Below are positions 23,880-35,548 of a stretch of DNA of 64,000 nucleotides, piece after piece. The position numbers and the translations under genes are program-made. The stretch lies in the NCBI RefSeq assembly GCF_001039355.2, contig NW_019774336.1:259930-323929 (forward strand), given 5' to 3'. The DNA is from Lingula anatina. Taxonomy: Eukaryota; Brachiopoda; Lingulata; Lingulida; Lingulidae. Position 1 is the stretch's first letter; each line of letters opens with the position of its first letter. The notes under the pieces were generated by a model. That model was not told the origin of the DNA, did not search any database, and saw nothing but the letters and a program-made list of their open reading frames with translations.

Positions 23880-26800
23880 GTGTTCAGATTAAAAGTTATC
23901 AGTCCAGCAGGATTGATCTGTCTCTGTGGGGATTTTTGCTTAAGTGCACTCAATGTTATCAGCTCAATTGTCTGCCCCCCCCCCCCCCCCCCTCCAGCAG
24001 CTGGGGGGGGGGGGGGTAATTATATATCTTTAGTAGATTCTAGAGGAGGCTGGCCAGACAACTAAGCTGATTACATTGAGTTCACTTAAACAAGAATCCC
24101 TGCAGAGATAGACTGATCCTACTGGACCGATAACTTTTAATCTGAACACAGCCAGAGAGAGACAGACATTAAGGGCATGGGTACAATCAATATAATGATT
24201 TATTATCCTGTTTTATCAGAAGCTTATCGGACCAGCTGAAGAACTATCTATGGTAACATGCTTATGCAACCCCTGTTTCATGTTGTGATAATTTCCTTTA
24301 TGGTAAAGTTAATTATAGTTAAGAATAATGATGTTAATTTTACATCTAATAGGACATGATTTATGGAAAAATCACGAATTGGTGTTAAATTAATAATAAA
24401 TACCTTATTAAGCACTAAAACATCTACAAATTACATTTTACAGGCTATCCACTGTATAATTTTTTTTACATATATGTTCATACAAAATACATAGCTAACA
24501 AAATAGGCATGAGTACTGAGAAATTGCAGAGGATAATACATGTATGACTATAATGATGGGTTTTTTCATTTCTTAATGCTTTCAGTTATATATACACATG
24601 TATATGTATTGATGTGTGTCCTCAAAGTTATCTACCCACACACTGCCTGTTTATACCAAAATTCGTATGTAAGATTGAAGTTGACAGCAGATTACAAACA
24701 GGTTCATTTGCAGCAAAAGCAGATAGGAAAACCACCGTTTATTATATTAGTATTATTATTATTTTTAGGTAGATTTCTCTGTATCTGTAACAATAAAATG
24801 CTGAAAATATTGAAATAATTGATATCTTATGAAACCAAGTATTTCTTCAAACTATTTGAAATCCATTTTGATATCACTTAAGCAGGCATTATTGAGAATT
24901 CTCCAGATACCCCCTGATCCAATTCCATACATGAAAGGAACAGTTTGCAAAAATCAATATATGTATTTCAAGCAGCTGGTCAGCATCAAATTATCGTAAT
25001 TTTTAGATTAGAAATTAATTAATGATGAAATAGGATTTGCTCACAAGTTGGTACGTCACATGTAAGTTTGGTGGCAATATGAAATGTACATTATTCAGAC
25101 TAACAAGTATTATGAATTTTCCTGCATTATCTTACATTTTCTGCTATATTGTTAAATTCAAAGTACAAATATGAGTCCAAAACTATCTAAATAGAAAAAA
25201 AGGAAGATATAGAACAGTTGAAACTAAATGGTAGAAAGGGTAAGGCAGTGCAAAGCAAGTGCCATATTCTGTGATGTTTGTACAGTTCGTGTCAAGGCAA
25301 CCTACATGTAGGCCATTCTCCATTCTAAAAGTCATCATTATTAAAAAAACTTGGACAAATTCTAGGTAATTGAGGTTTCTAGTGCAGATTGAAACTTATA
25401 AACAACCCTTAATGATAAATGTGCAGTTTGACTTTCTATTCTATCACTGATATTGCTAAAGCCTGTCAGTGTTATTGATACTACTATCGGGACTCAGGAT
25501 ATATTGTGTGATGGGATTTAATCAATAAGGAACGAAGGCAATAAGCTGTAATTGGCAGAAGATGGATGTCTTGTTAAAATAGTCATTTCGGTTTTAGCAA
25601 TCTGACGTGAAATTTTCCAATACTACCATTAGTGGAGACTGTTAGGCGAATAACTCGGGTCATGTCATACAAAAAGCTTGCTTAGAAATAAATTGCATGC
25701 ATCAGAGTATGCTTTACTTGTCATGAAATGTTCGTTCCAGTCTGATGTTATTTGAACTCTATCCAACTGAGCACTAATTACGGTTGCTGAAGATATGCAG
25801 TATCTGTATGTATTTTATGGTATTGTTACAGACGCTCAAGAATTGAAAGATAATACACACACATTCCTGCACATTCTGCAAAGTCTGTTTCGCTGACTCT
25901 CTTACATAATAGCCAGGCTGTTAAGTTGAACTTGTCAATCTTTTAAAAATTAGCCAGTACAGGTTGAATTATTCAATGCTGGGCAGAAGGGCCTAATATT
26001 GAGGATGGAAATGATGGCAATTGAAAGAATTATTCTGATGGCATAATGACAATAATGATGAAAATTAAATGGTTTGACTGAAAGCCTGAAATGTATGTTG
26101 CTTATCTGACAGCAAAGAACTAATTTTTTTCTTCTCATGAAGTTGTTGGACAGCACAGTCTTTTTTTAGAAAATCTTTCACTAGTGATGGTGTTTTTTTT
26201 CTATTCATAATTTTATTACTTTATCAGTGTTAGTTCAGTTTGAAAAATCTGTACATGTAGGACATCATCTCCAAAATTGAAGTATTATCAAGGGTTGGTG
26301 AGCTTAATAGAAGACAAGAAATATAATCACCAGTCACTGTTTTAGTTTAAATTTTTCAATTACTCAAAAATGATGGATATGCTTCCTTTATAATATATTG
26401 TGACTATTTGAAGTGAATATTGAAAAACTAATGGAACCGGATACAGACTGCCATTGCACTAATGATTTGTCTGCTGACAGTAGTATAAATGTTCTGCCCT
26501 CTTGAGATTAAATTTTGCAAATTGGTTTTGATTTTGTGTGTACAACTGATTTGACTGAATGAGCTGTAAATATCCTTGCAACAGTTATTACCTTGGGATC
26601 TTCATGATTTCTCCTACAACGTAAATCTGGCATTGAGAACAGATAATAGTAATTCAAAGAGTTTGTTAATTTTAAAACAATGTGGCTTCTTATTTTTGAA
26701 TCAAGAAATCTTCATTAGACATTATGAAAGCCTATTTATGGGGATATTTCACCATTTGTTCTGTATCGTGAAATTTAAGTAACTCTTATCATTTTCAATT

Positions 26801-28400
26801 GTTACTCTGGCTTAGTAACCGCAGGCATTAGATACGAATAAAGACAAGATATATTTAAGTTTCTTTTAGTGCCAAAACTACAGAGAGGTACATATATGAT
26901 ATGGCATGTAGATAATGATATTTCTCTTTTAGGTGTACCTCATCCTCTTGAAGATGTACCTCAGTCCCCCTGACCCTGCCATGATGCGTGTCATGAGTCA
27001 AGTCAATGTTAACATGGAGCCCAACACACATCAGGCTATGAAACTGCTGGAGGAACATGCTAGTCAGATAGACACAGTCAAGGTAGGCTGGGTTGGTTTA
27101 AAACATACAGGTTGGCACAGAGGCAGTCTTTAAATGGAACATTGTGTTAGCTGTGACAGTGTGTTAGAAGTGACAGTGCTAGCTGAGGTATACCTACCAT
27201 AGTTTGCACTGTGCTAACTGCACCAGTGTTAGTTATGACAGTGTGTCAGTTGTGATAGTGTGTTAGGTGTGACAGTGCTAGCTGAGGTATACCTACCATA
27301 GTTTGCACTGTGCTAACTGCACCAGTGTTAGTTATGACAGTGTGTCAGTTGTGATAGTGTGTTAGGTGTGACAGTGCTAGCTGAGGTATACCTACCATAG
27401 TTTGCACTGTGCTAACTGCACCAGTGTTAGTTATGACAGTGTGTCAGTTGTGATAGTGTGTTAGGTGTGACAGTGCTAGCTGAGGTATACCTACCATAGT
27501 TTGCACTGTGCTAACTGCACCAGTGTTAGTTATGACAGTGTGTCAGTTGTGATAGTGTGTTAGGTGTGACAGTGCTAGCTGAGGTATACCTACCATAGTT
27601 TGCACTGTGCTAACTGCACCAGTGTTAGTTATGACAGTGTGTCAGTTGTGATAGTGTGTTAGGTGTGACAGTGCTAGCTGAGGTATACCTACCATAGTTT
27701 GCACTGTGTTCACTGCACCAGTGTTAGTTATGACAATGTGTCAGTTGCGATAGTGTGTTTGGTGTGACATTGCTAGCTGTTACAGTGTGTTAAATACAAC
27801 TGTTCTGGTAGTGTGCTAGATGACAGAGTGTTAGCTATTGTATTATTTAGATGTGGCATTGTTTTCTAAGTATTATATTGAATTTGGAATGCTAGTATAT
27901 AAATGAATAAGGAAACCTTTTGTGGATATTTTGTGGAAGAGAAAGAAAAATAGGAACAACATATCTTTATGTAGCAGTAGAAAAACCTCCCATTACAATA
28001 GGAAAGATCAGTGTCAGAAATTTATGGGAGAAAATAGGATGGCTATTTGTAAGGAAAAGCATATCAATTTAGAGTTAGAGGCAGTTAGAAAGGCAATTTG
28101 TCTTTTCAAGGCATACTTTAATCTTTCGTCCATGGCAGCCTTCATTGAAATAATGAATCTGCCAATACTTTAATCATTGGAAGTTATGATAGCTTGGGAA
28201 ACTTAAGATAGCTACAGTTTATTTTATGGCAAATGCAGGTTAGGTGGGTCATTTACATATATCAGTATCAATATTAGCCATTAAGTAAAAATGTGTAAAA
28301 AGCTGCTGCCCTAGCATTATTGGACACTTATATCCAACTGCTGAAGACTGTGATGGGGGGAAAGAGGGGATGCTGAATACTCTCATTTGAAAATTTTATA

Positions 28401-28435
<35 letters not shown>

Positions 28436-28952
28436 TGTACTTATTCACGATATACCAGTTCTGGTGTAGAGGTGAAATTTTACCTTTTTTACATGTAACA
28501 TGTTCTGTTACACCAACTCCCTAAAATCTATTCCTTAACTTTGGTTTATTGTCAGTTAATGTGATTTACAAATATTGATAAATGGAAAAACTTTGTCAGA
28601 TACCTTTTAAATCACAGAAGCCTACAGGGTGAAATGTGCACGTTAAGAGCTTTCATGGCAATTGCTCCTCATGGTGCCTGTCAGTTGTCTCTCTATGTGA
28701 CCTGTTAGCGGATAATGATATTAATTGCCTCAACTAAGTGTTATATTGGTCTCAAAGTCATCTCAAGTTCAGTGTAAATTTTTCAAAGCATCAAACAAAT
28801 TGGTCCAAAAGTGGCAAGAGTTGGTTGTCACAGGATGTATCCATTTTTCTGCCAACCATCATCAAGACCTTAATAAAGCTGCAAAGTGTTTATGATATTT
28901 AAAATGTTTACTAGTTTTATTCACAATACTGATACTATAAATGAATGACATT

Positions 28953-28995
<43 letters not shown>

Positions 28996-31900
28996 TTTTT
29001 GAACTTAAGAAAAAAGCTACCTTTTTTTATTATAGTATATCTTAAAAGATTTGTGTTAAATTCTTTTGATATCACGAACAATAGGATAATTGCACTTGTA
29101 TTTCGCATACAGCCTTTTGTGTATTTTCATACGCTTCAGGTGCGTTCATTCTATTGTTCAAAGCTCCACAGCCGTGGTATAAGTCAGTTACAACTACTCG
29201 TCATCCACTGTATGTGACATATAAGAACAAATTGTATCTTGGCTGCACCGCAATATAATTACGCTCTTATATGACACATACAGTGGACAAATAGTATTGT
29301 AACTAGTACTAAAAATAAAACCACTTTCTAATTGCAGGTTCCATTTTCTTGGAACCTTTTTGGAACTTTCTTGTTCTCGAATTATGCATATTACAAACAT
29401 CATTGAAAGTGTCAATTATCCACATTTTTTTGAAAGAAAGAAAAAGGAAGTCTTAAAATATATGATATAAAGTAAATTATGTTACTATGGTTACTTGCCA
29501 CCTACGATTGTGAGTGCTTCATTGAAAAGATGTGAGATGCACATCCTATTCAAAACTTTATATCTCTACTTATACAGCTTATTTGGTTGTTTTATAGTCC
29601 TTTGAAAAGAGATCTTGCATCGATCTTTTAATAAATTAATAAATTAATACATTTTGATGTGGAAAAAAAGACCCAAGTTCTTTTACCTAGAATTTGCTCT
29701 CTCGCACATCATTGCTTTCCTTCTATTTCCAAATATTGGTAACCTAACCATGAATGTTATATCCTCACAGGCCCTGCTCAAGTGGAGATGTGACCCTTTG
29801 AAAATAACATACATTGTAGCTAAAAATTGAATTTGGGGGCAGGAATAAAAAAGGAAGCCTGTATGCATTAGATGCTTATTAAATATTTTATTTAGGTGTT
29901 TTGAACTGAAGAATGGACTGATTGTTATAGAGTACCAGATAGGTAGATTTCAAAAATATGGTTCATTAGGTAAAAGATTAACATTTATACGAGTTTCAAG
30001 ATATAATGAAAATCACTCTAAATTAAAAAAGTAATACAAAAAGGCTATTAATCCTTTGAAATACAATTTTGGAAGAAAGTCTTTAGCTGAAGGTAAAAGG
30101 GCAAACAGATGAAATACATCAGCCAAATTGTATCCAGTTTATCAGCCAAATTATATCCAATTCTATGAACCTTCACCTAACCACTTTGTTTTTGGTGCAT
30201 AAAAAAAACTTTTTTCTGCTATTTTAGTGTGTACATCATAAATGATGATAAATTGCTCATTTTTATTATGATGTATGAAATGCACAAGTCTATATCTACA
30301 CATACATGTGTGACATTTTACATTCAAGACCTCTGTCCTTGTCACACCCCATGCATAGATCTGTCATTTTTTGCACGACTTTTGTTCAGGTCAAGTCCTA
30401 TTACCCTACTGATACTTGGGCTGACACTCTTACACAAATGTTAAAGTCATTAGTGGATTGCAATTATCACTCGAAGACAGGAAATCGCGGTTAGGACAAG
30501 GTGATAATTGATTCCTGTCACATTAGTGTCTATAAAAATATGTAATTGCCTGCATTTACCATAACAGTTTTGGGCATGTTTGAACCAGGTACACACTTTG
30601 TGTAAAACTTGCAACTATTTCTGTAGTGTTTACATGTAAAACTTAAGTTTTGCATTATCTACGTTTTTTTCTGTATATTTTTATTATTATCTTTTTTTTA
30701 TTTAAATAGTTTTATGCCATTTTGGGGCTTATGTGCTTAATGAGCAAGTAAAACTTTAGCTGGGATACAGGCAAAACAGGCAACTCTACTTGCTATTAGA
30801 TCCCATATCCAATACAGATGTATGTATGTAATAGTTAACCATGTTTAAACAACCTAATAACTCACAAAATATTTACACAAATTCACATAAGTGGGATGGA
30901 CCAAAAAAGATAATATTAAGGAAAATATTTCAGGATCTGCCCCTACATGATATTGTTCATGTTGCTTTGTGAGGGGGGGGTGTGCCAGACAATTAAGCTG
31001 ATTAGGTTGACTGCACCCTAGCGAGAATCCCCTCTGAAATAGTTTGATCCTGCTGGACCAATAACTTTAAATGAGAACACAGCTTTGGATTCACAGGATG
31101 CTAAGGTCCCCCTGGATTCCTCATGCTAACAGGTTGTGAGACTGCCAGTGATATTGGCAACAAAAGAACATGGAATATGTTGTTCAGAACATAGGTAAAG
31201 TTAGCGAGATACTCCCTACTTGCCCAATGCAAAACAAGCAGTCTCTGTATAAACCATGATATGTACATCCTTGTTAATTTACTTAGAGAATTGCTTTACC
31301 ATAGTCCATTCCTCATTATTATGTGCTACATTTTTATCAATATTTCTAGTATTAAGATCTTCAACATCTTAATGGAGACACAAATTTTGCAGTTATCAGT
31401 GCTACATTAAGTGTTATGGAACTTTATTCACTGTCACAGGTTTTTTTTTTTTTTACTCCAACCTTGGGTATTTTTCCAACATTGGGCGGCATTTCCACTC
31501 AAGGCAAAGGTGTTGCAATTCAAACTGGAGGTTCAATGCATATGGGCCATTACTGCAAGTCCACAATATAGTCTTGAAGCTTTTGTGATTTGTCAAGCCT
31601 TCAAATGTTGCTTTTAACCCAGAAAATGAATGTTTCAGCTATTTTTATGTATTTTGGGAATTGATTATAGATACTAGTATACATGTATGTGTATATTTAT
31701 GTAGAATTTTTGGACTGGTATGTTAAAGTGTGACTAACCCTGACCAATTTTCAATCCAAATATTTGGTATTGTTGTTCCTTGAATTTAATAAACCAGAGA
31801 AGTACGAGATACCAGGTGTCTTTCTTTACAAAATCAATTATACGCATAATTTAATCTAATTGAGATCAATTATATTTTATCTTAGGCACTGGAGTTGCTA

Positions 31901-34656
31901 CCCACCACATCTAAGGTGAAAGAAATTCTTGTATTCCTTGAAAATGTCTTGGAGGATCGAGCAGCAGAGAAGAGAAATGCTCAAGTTCTCAAAGGACTCA
32001 TATTCCAAGAACATTTAATGGTAAGACAATTACTTCTCAAGATTTCTATGCTGGGTCCTTTTTGAGGAAAGATCGATATGTAATGCAATGTATTATAGGG
32101 ATTATATAAAATGAGCAATCTTTACATTTATCAGCCTAAGAATATATGTTGCATTTTAAGAACAGACTTTGAGGTTTATGACATTTCTTTATTTGATTAT
32201 TATAGATCTATATATAGAGCAAGAATAAAGGGAATTTTATGAAATGATTTCTTTAAGGATTTTTTTTTTTTTTTGGTGCATTGTCATTATGTGTATAATA
32301 TTTGGTGTTTACTTTTATTTTATGTTTTTGATTTTCCAGGTTCAGAGTCAGAGAATGTTTTACCAAAAGAAAAAATGCATTATAACTGAAGAAAAGAACT
32401 GCAGAGTTTGCAGGAAAAGAATAGGCAACAGGTGATAAAGATTACATCCTTTATACTTATGTATTATTAGGGCACTAATGTATTATTAGAGCATTTTGAC
32501 TTTTTGAAAACATGTTAACAACTAACAATGAAGTTGATTGAGGGTTTACATATAACTGTTACAATACATGTAGTCTCTAATAGCTTGCTGTATTTTCAGT
32601 CTAGTAATATTGGCTGTGAGCACTGCTGTCGATGCCAGATACATGTAACTGATTTCCTTTTTTATTGCTTTTGGGATGTACATATATTTTATTAGTAAGC
32701 AGGGATTTTTTGCCAAGTTGGAAAAAAGACATACCGATTACATCTTTTTGAGTTTCGTATTATTTTGATGAGTGTTTCCCACCTCCTCCAACAAGTTTGA
32801 ATGTTTGTTACATTCAAACAGATAAAAATTATAATTACTTTTGGTTTGTCCCAAATGAAAGAAAAATTGTTATAGACATTTTGTAGTGTTAAGTGCTCCT
32901 ATCCTGATATTTTTGTCTGATAGCATTGTCTCAGTTCAACATGCTAGGACCTTAATGTATATGTATACCCAAAGGATATGAAAAAATGTATAGTGGATTT
33001 TCTTTTAACCATGCTGCACTTTCATGGTGCCACTTCTCAAACACTTCAGTTTGCTGGTTGACTGGTTTGTTAAGGTGGTTTATTGACTTAACTTGGAAAT
33101 TTAATATTGCTATTCAGTGTGGTATTTGAAGTTCCTGCGTGAAGATTGATCAACCGAGAATTGAAGCTGTGATAGACAGCTTGGTGTTTTGCAAGGCAAT
33201 TTTCTTAGAATTTTCAATTCTTTGTTCAAAGATCAGTGCAGATTTGAGGTTCATGTTATTGTTCATGCGATATTATGTTTGATTTGAAGTTTATTGCTTC
33301 CTTTGTTTATGCACAGACACAGGACTTTCATGGTTAATGCAATAAACTATGTGCCTTATAATCCTTCAACTAACAGAGTGATAGTCATAGCACTGATCCC
33401 CAAAGGGACTGTCACCACATATATGTGGTCATTACTCACATTTCTCACTGACCCAGAACCACATTAATGCATATCTTGGAAATAATTTTTTTTTTTTTTT
33501 TTTGATTAATGATTCATGAAAAAATACCATGCTGTGCATGCAGGTATGTTTCACGCCTTTTATTTAGCTATCTTGGAGGATTTTTTAATTTAAGGGGGAG
33601 TGAAAAAAACATGATTTTGTAGGCACTTGTTTCAAAAACTAGAGAGAAAATTGTGGCATTTCACCACCTCAGATATTTAGATAAATTTTCAATTACTTAA
33701 TTAATTGAGCTTAGATAAAGTTTCTAGATCAACACTAAGTGGCCTCAGTGGGGTAAAATGTAGGCCAAGTTTAAATAGCAGCCCCACCTTGAAAATGTTA
33801 ATGTGCATAACTTAAACACCCCATTCTCATAGATTAGATCGACCTACATTGGATCGACCTAACTCCCTGGGGGTTCACGCTAAACAGCTGTCAGCCGGGC
33901 GGACACGAAAGTTAATTACCCCTTAAAGCTTGTAGTAGGCGGGGACGGACACTTAAGGGGGATTATCTGACAGTAATCTAGTGAGACTCCCCGCGGTGAT
34001 AGATCGATCTAAAAGTTGTGAGAACAGAGCCAAAGATAAACCCCTTTGATATATACATTTTCTGAATGTCCACATTGAAAGTTGCACATATTTAGAAATC
34101 AGTAGTGAATTACATGTATGTTGTTAACCATTATGTTCTGTTGCATCTTAATTTGCAGAAAGCATTTTGTAATCTGCCACTGATTACACTATGAAGGGAA
34201 AATGAGTTACTTCTTATTTTCAAACTTATAAGAGTGTTTCTTTGGCTAAAATACACAGATGGTTTGAAAACCAGTCTGATCGGATTTTATTTGTTAAAAT
34301 TATGCAGTGTTTTTTTTCCCCACTTTGGCAATTTTAAGATGTGACTTTAAACTCCCGTTGCCCTGAAGCCTTTTGCCAGTAAAGTTTTCAAAATGATCAC
34401 AGTAACAGTAGAATATAATTAAAATTGATGGTAATTGTGCTGTGAAGAGATATGTAATATTTGGCTTAACTTGGCAAAGACCCAGTTTTTTGTGCTGCCA
34501 TTGTTATTTCCTAATTTATGTCTGCACATATGATATCTTTGCTGCCTTGCTTATAATGCTTTGTTTCATTTCAGTGCCTTTGCTCGATACCCCAATGAGG
34601 TGGTGGTCCACTACTATTGTTGTAAGGATCCAAATGTTTGCCCTAACATAGACTGA
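10824..34656 (+). CDS. VPS39: VPS39 (HOPS complex subunit), complete, 24 coding exons, 884 aa
   Basis: Exons: 10824-10896, 11526-11594, 12228-12292, 13798-13935, 15697-15807, 16002-16094, 16553-16733, 16989-17109, 17594-17708, 18339-18468, 19169-19311, 19547-19693, 20355-20496, 20790-20888, 21373-21446, 21675-21773, 21931-22048, 22704-22832, 23322-23424, 23759-23804, 26933-27082, 31886-32020, 32340-32431, 34575-34656. All introns are GT-AG and all phases agree; 2655 nt including TGA. The N-terminus MHDAYEPAPILEKLPL is nearly the human start, and the length equals the vertebrate protein (about 875-886 aa). An N-terminal CNH/beta-propeller domain spans about residues 15-275 (LLVGTKQGHLLVY, MAWCKDSICVGFKRDY). 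An alpha-solenoid of clathrin-repeat type follows (about 440-780), then a C-terminal zinc-binding motif (CRVCRKRIG, VVHYYCC). VPS39 tethers late endosomes, autophagosomes and vacuoles/lysosomes through Rab7 within HOPS. It faces the upstream gene head to head and the opsin tail to tail. Confidence 0.97.
12158..12181. repeat. (AAT)n microsatellite
   Basis: About eight ATA/AAT units in VPS39 intron 2. Confidence 0.9.
13009..13176. mobile_element. 168-bp MITE with CAGGGGCGGA termini
   Basis: Starts caggggcggatctag and ends ctcaatccgcccctg, a terminal inverted repeat of at least 10 bp. It is flanked on both sides by a TATTT direct repeat (13004-13008 and 13177-13181), which looks like a 5-bp target-site duplication. 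The interior has several short cttcc/ggaag words and no ORF. It lies in VPS39 intron 3. Confidence 0.85.
14531..14602 (-). tRNA. tRNA-Pro (anticodon UGG)
   Basis: 72-nt cloverleaf on the minus strand: acceptor GGCTCGT pairs with ACGAGCC, discriminator C. The anticodon stem CTCGC/GCGAG encloses loop TTTGGGT, giving anticodon TGG. The T arm CCCGG-GTTCAAAT-CCGG holds a B box; the A box is TGGTCTAGGGG. No intron. A minus-sense T-run (plus AAAA at 14523-14526) just past the 3' end can act as the Pol III terminator. It is nested antisense in VPS39 intron 4. Confidence 0.97.
15249..15320 (+). tRNA. tRNA-Pro (anticodon AGG)
   Basis: 72-nt cloverleaf on the plus strand with the same acceptor and D-arm sequence as the UGG gene 650 bp upstream. 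The anticodon loop is TTAGGGT, giving anticodon AGG (read as IGG after A34 editing). The T loop is TTCAATT. A T6 run at 15327-15332 follows. It lies sense within VPS39 intron 4; the two tRNA genes are transcribed away from each other. Confidence 0.97.
15327..15332 (+). terminator. Pol III T-run terminator of tRNA-Pro(AGG)
   Basis: TTTTTT seven bases after the tRNA 3' end, the standard Pol III stop signal. Confidence 0.8.
16130..16395. repeat. Foldback repeat with ACCACAAATTAA arms, diverged copy
   Basis: The left part reads aatgactctaaccacaaatt and gccacaagcacagc; the right part is a partial inverse (taatttgtggctcgagtcaat, aaggctcatgctaatgac). The same layout is clearer at 19725-20137, so this is a second copy of one element. 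In VPS39 intron 6. Confidence 0.65.
18053..18053. other. Ambiguous base N in VPS39 intron 9
   Basis: Single N; composition shifts from AT-rich to more GC-rich just to the right, so a contig join is possible. Confidence 0.9.
18557..18822. mobile_element. Near-perfect 266-bp hairpin MITE
   Basis: Two arms of about 130 bp are almost exact reverse complements: ggcttcattcacatg, then tcttatgatcacgg, ctgaatatcccgcggcg, ggcagcgcgagccagttact on the left, with the mirror on the right ending gtgaacgaagcc. The centre is a few bases (atatgtt). The GC-rich inner arms differ from the AT-rich intron around them. No ORF. It lies in VPS39 intron 10, and the small number of mismatches suggests recent insertion. 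Confidence 0.88.
19725..20137. mobile_element. Foldback element with ACCACAAATTAA arms
   Basis: The left arm contains gagcacaaatggccaaatta, atgactcaaaccacaaatta and gccacaagcacagcgtttca. The right arm has the inverse words: gtaatgaaacactaagcttg, ttatttgtggctggagtcat and tgtgcatttgtgcttc. The centre (about 19850-19990) is unpaired. No ORF. In VPS39 intron 12; a diverged relative lies at 16130-16395. Confidence 0.75.
23841..23877. repeat. (GA)n microsatellite
   Basis: About 18 GA units directly abutting the left end of a foldback element, only 37 bp after VPS39 exon 20. More agagaga follows the right end of the element, so the element seems to have landed inside a GA tract. Confidence 0.92.
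23877..24152. mobile_element. Foldback MITE with poly(C)/poly(G) apex
   Basis: The left end gctgtgttcagattaaaagt and the right end acttttaatctgaacacagc are an exact inverted pair, and the arms continue to match (tccagcaggattgatctgtc against gatagactgatcctactgga). The apex is a run of about 18 C, then tccagcagctg, then about 14 G (about 23973-24016), itself a hairpin. Internal words gccagacaactaagctgat and agaatcc link it to the family at 9660, 33813, 35549 and 62420. VPS39 intron 20. Confidence 0.82.
24153..26932. other. VPS39 intron 20, remainder
   Basis: AT-rich intron sequence of about 2.8 kb with no supported gene, RNA or clear transposon that I can see. Confidence 0.5.
27130..27790. repeat. 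99-bp minisatellite, about six copies
   Basis: The word tgacagtgctagctgaggta starts at 27171, 27270, 27369, 27468, 27567 and 27666, an exact 99-bp period. Central copies are virtually identical; the first and last are degraded. Each unit contains shorter gtgttag/gtgtcag/tgacagtg sub-repeats, so it grew from a simpler motif. It begins about 50 bp after VPS39 exon 21. Confidence 0.95.
27847..27941. repeat. 95-bp dispersed repeat, copy 1
   Basis: ttagatgtggcattgttttc through ttttgtggaagag is almost identical to 37394-37488, 9.5 kb away in the same orientation. No coding meaning recognised. VPS39 intron 21. Confidence 0.85.
28405..28432. repeat. (GT)n microsatellite
   Basis: About 14 GT units in VPS39 intron 21. 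Confidence 0.92.
28951..28998. repeat. (TTTA)n microsatellite
   Basis: Twelve TTTA units in VPS39 intron 21. Confidence 0.92.
29187..29303. mobile_element. Short palindromic repeat with GTCCACTGTATG arms
   Basis: The left arm gttacaactactcgtcatcc with actgtatgtgacatataag is mirrored by cttatatgacacatacagt and ggacaaatagtattgtaac on the right. Arms are about 45 bp with a short centre. A related half is at 41118-41160. Confidence 0.65.
30965..31085. mobile_element. Half copy of the foldback MITE family
   Basis: Only a right arm is present: gtgccagacaattaagctga, gcgagaatcccctctg, ttgatcctgctggaccaata and gagaacacagc. These match the right arms at 24030-24152 and 35690-35787. A poly(G) run precedes it, as at the apex of the 23877 copy. 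Confidence 0.65.
33813..34031. mobile_element. Foldback MITE, GATCGATCTA family
   Basis: The left arm has ccccattctcatagattaga, tcgacctacattggatcgac and ccctgggggttcacgctaaa. The right arm has agtgagactccccgcgg, tgatagatcgatct and gagaacagagcc. The centre includes the family words ttaattaccccttaaagctt and gtaggcgggg. VPS39 intron 23. Confidence 0.7.
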
Positions 34657-35548
34657 TGGGACAACAGACTTCAGCAACATCTTGTAGACTCTGGAAGGCC
34701 CTCATTAAGATGAAAAAAAACATGTCATTAAATACTTTTGGCAACCAATTGTTACCAAAAGACTTGAAAAGTCTGCAGCCTACAAGTACATGTACATTTG
34801 TATAAACCGATGGACAATGGATGTTATATCTGATGCAGGGATTGGTAAATATTTGTGTTGTTTAAAACACATAATTGTCTGTGCTGCCATAATGGGCGTG
34901 TGAGCTCATAGTGCAATATCCAAAAATGTTGGCAAGTAGCAAACATTTTGGTATCAAGATCACAGTATATATTCATACAGGCTGAACTGTCACATAGACC
35001 TTTCTCACATTAAGTGGAACAGTTTCTTGTACATGTTTATATACATAAGCTATGGGAGGTTTCTTTTAAAAGCCACACTGTTCTGATCATAATAGTTCTG
35101 GTTAGCTAACATAGGGGCTCTGTTTAAGTTCCTTTGCTATGTAATAGCCAGGCTATTATATTGTCAGTCTCTCAAACCGAAATGTACAGGAAAGTATACC
35201 ATTCAATGTGAAAAGGGCCTTAGGATGACAGTTCAACTTGGAACTCTTTCTTGTGCGTATCTGTTGGATTACAAGTGAACACCATGCTAACAGTCTGTCC
35301 TGCCAAAGACAGAAAGGGTTACATGTATCTTCAGTATTCACAATGTAAATTGTTTATCATCTATGACTACAAGTCAGTTAATATCTCCCTAGGGAGCAAC
35401 AATCTCTTTGTTGTGGTAGCAAGCAGATGCTCCCACAGAATGGACTCTCCATGCTCACATCTGATTATATATAGTCACGGTATGATGACATTTTAAAAGC
35501 TGGATTTCAGTAATATATCTGTCCTTTGAATAACACCACAGTGGGTTA

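Larger units (their letters stand above)
27942..31885. other. VPS39 intron 21, remainder
   Basis: About 3.9 kb of AT-rich intron. It holds (GT)n at 28405-28432, (TTTA)n at 28951-28998, a small palindrome at 29187-29303 and a half MITE at 30965-31085. The open frame at 27922-28173 is Lys/Asn-rich with no recognisable domain and is probably chance. Confidence 0.5.

Noticed and set aside
23739-24065. 108-codon ORF overlapping VPS39 exon 20
   Set aside because: After the true exon end at 23804 it runs through the GA microsatellite and the poly(C)/poly(G) MITE; the GAG/GTAGGG donor is in the right place for VPS39.
27130-27790. CRISPR-like array
   Set aside because: Units are contiguous 99-bp tandem copies without unique spacers, in a eukaryotic intron: a minisatellite.
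27922-28173. 83-codon Lys/Asn-rich ORF in VPS39 intron 21
   Set aside because: Starts inside the dispersed 95-bp repeat, low-complexity composition, no recognised motif.
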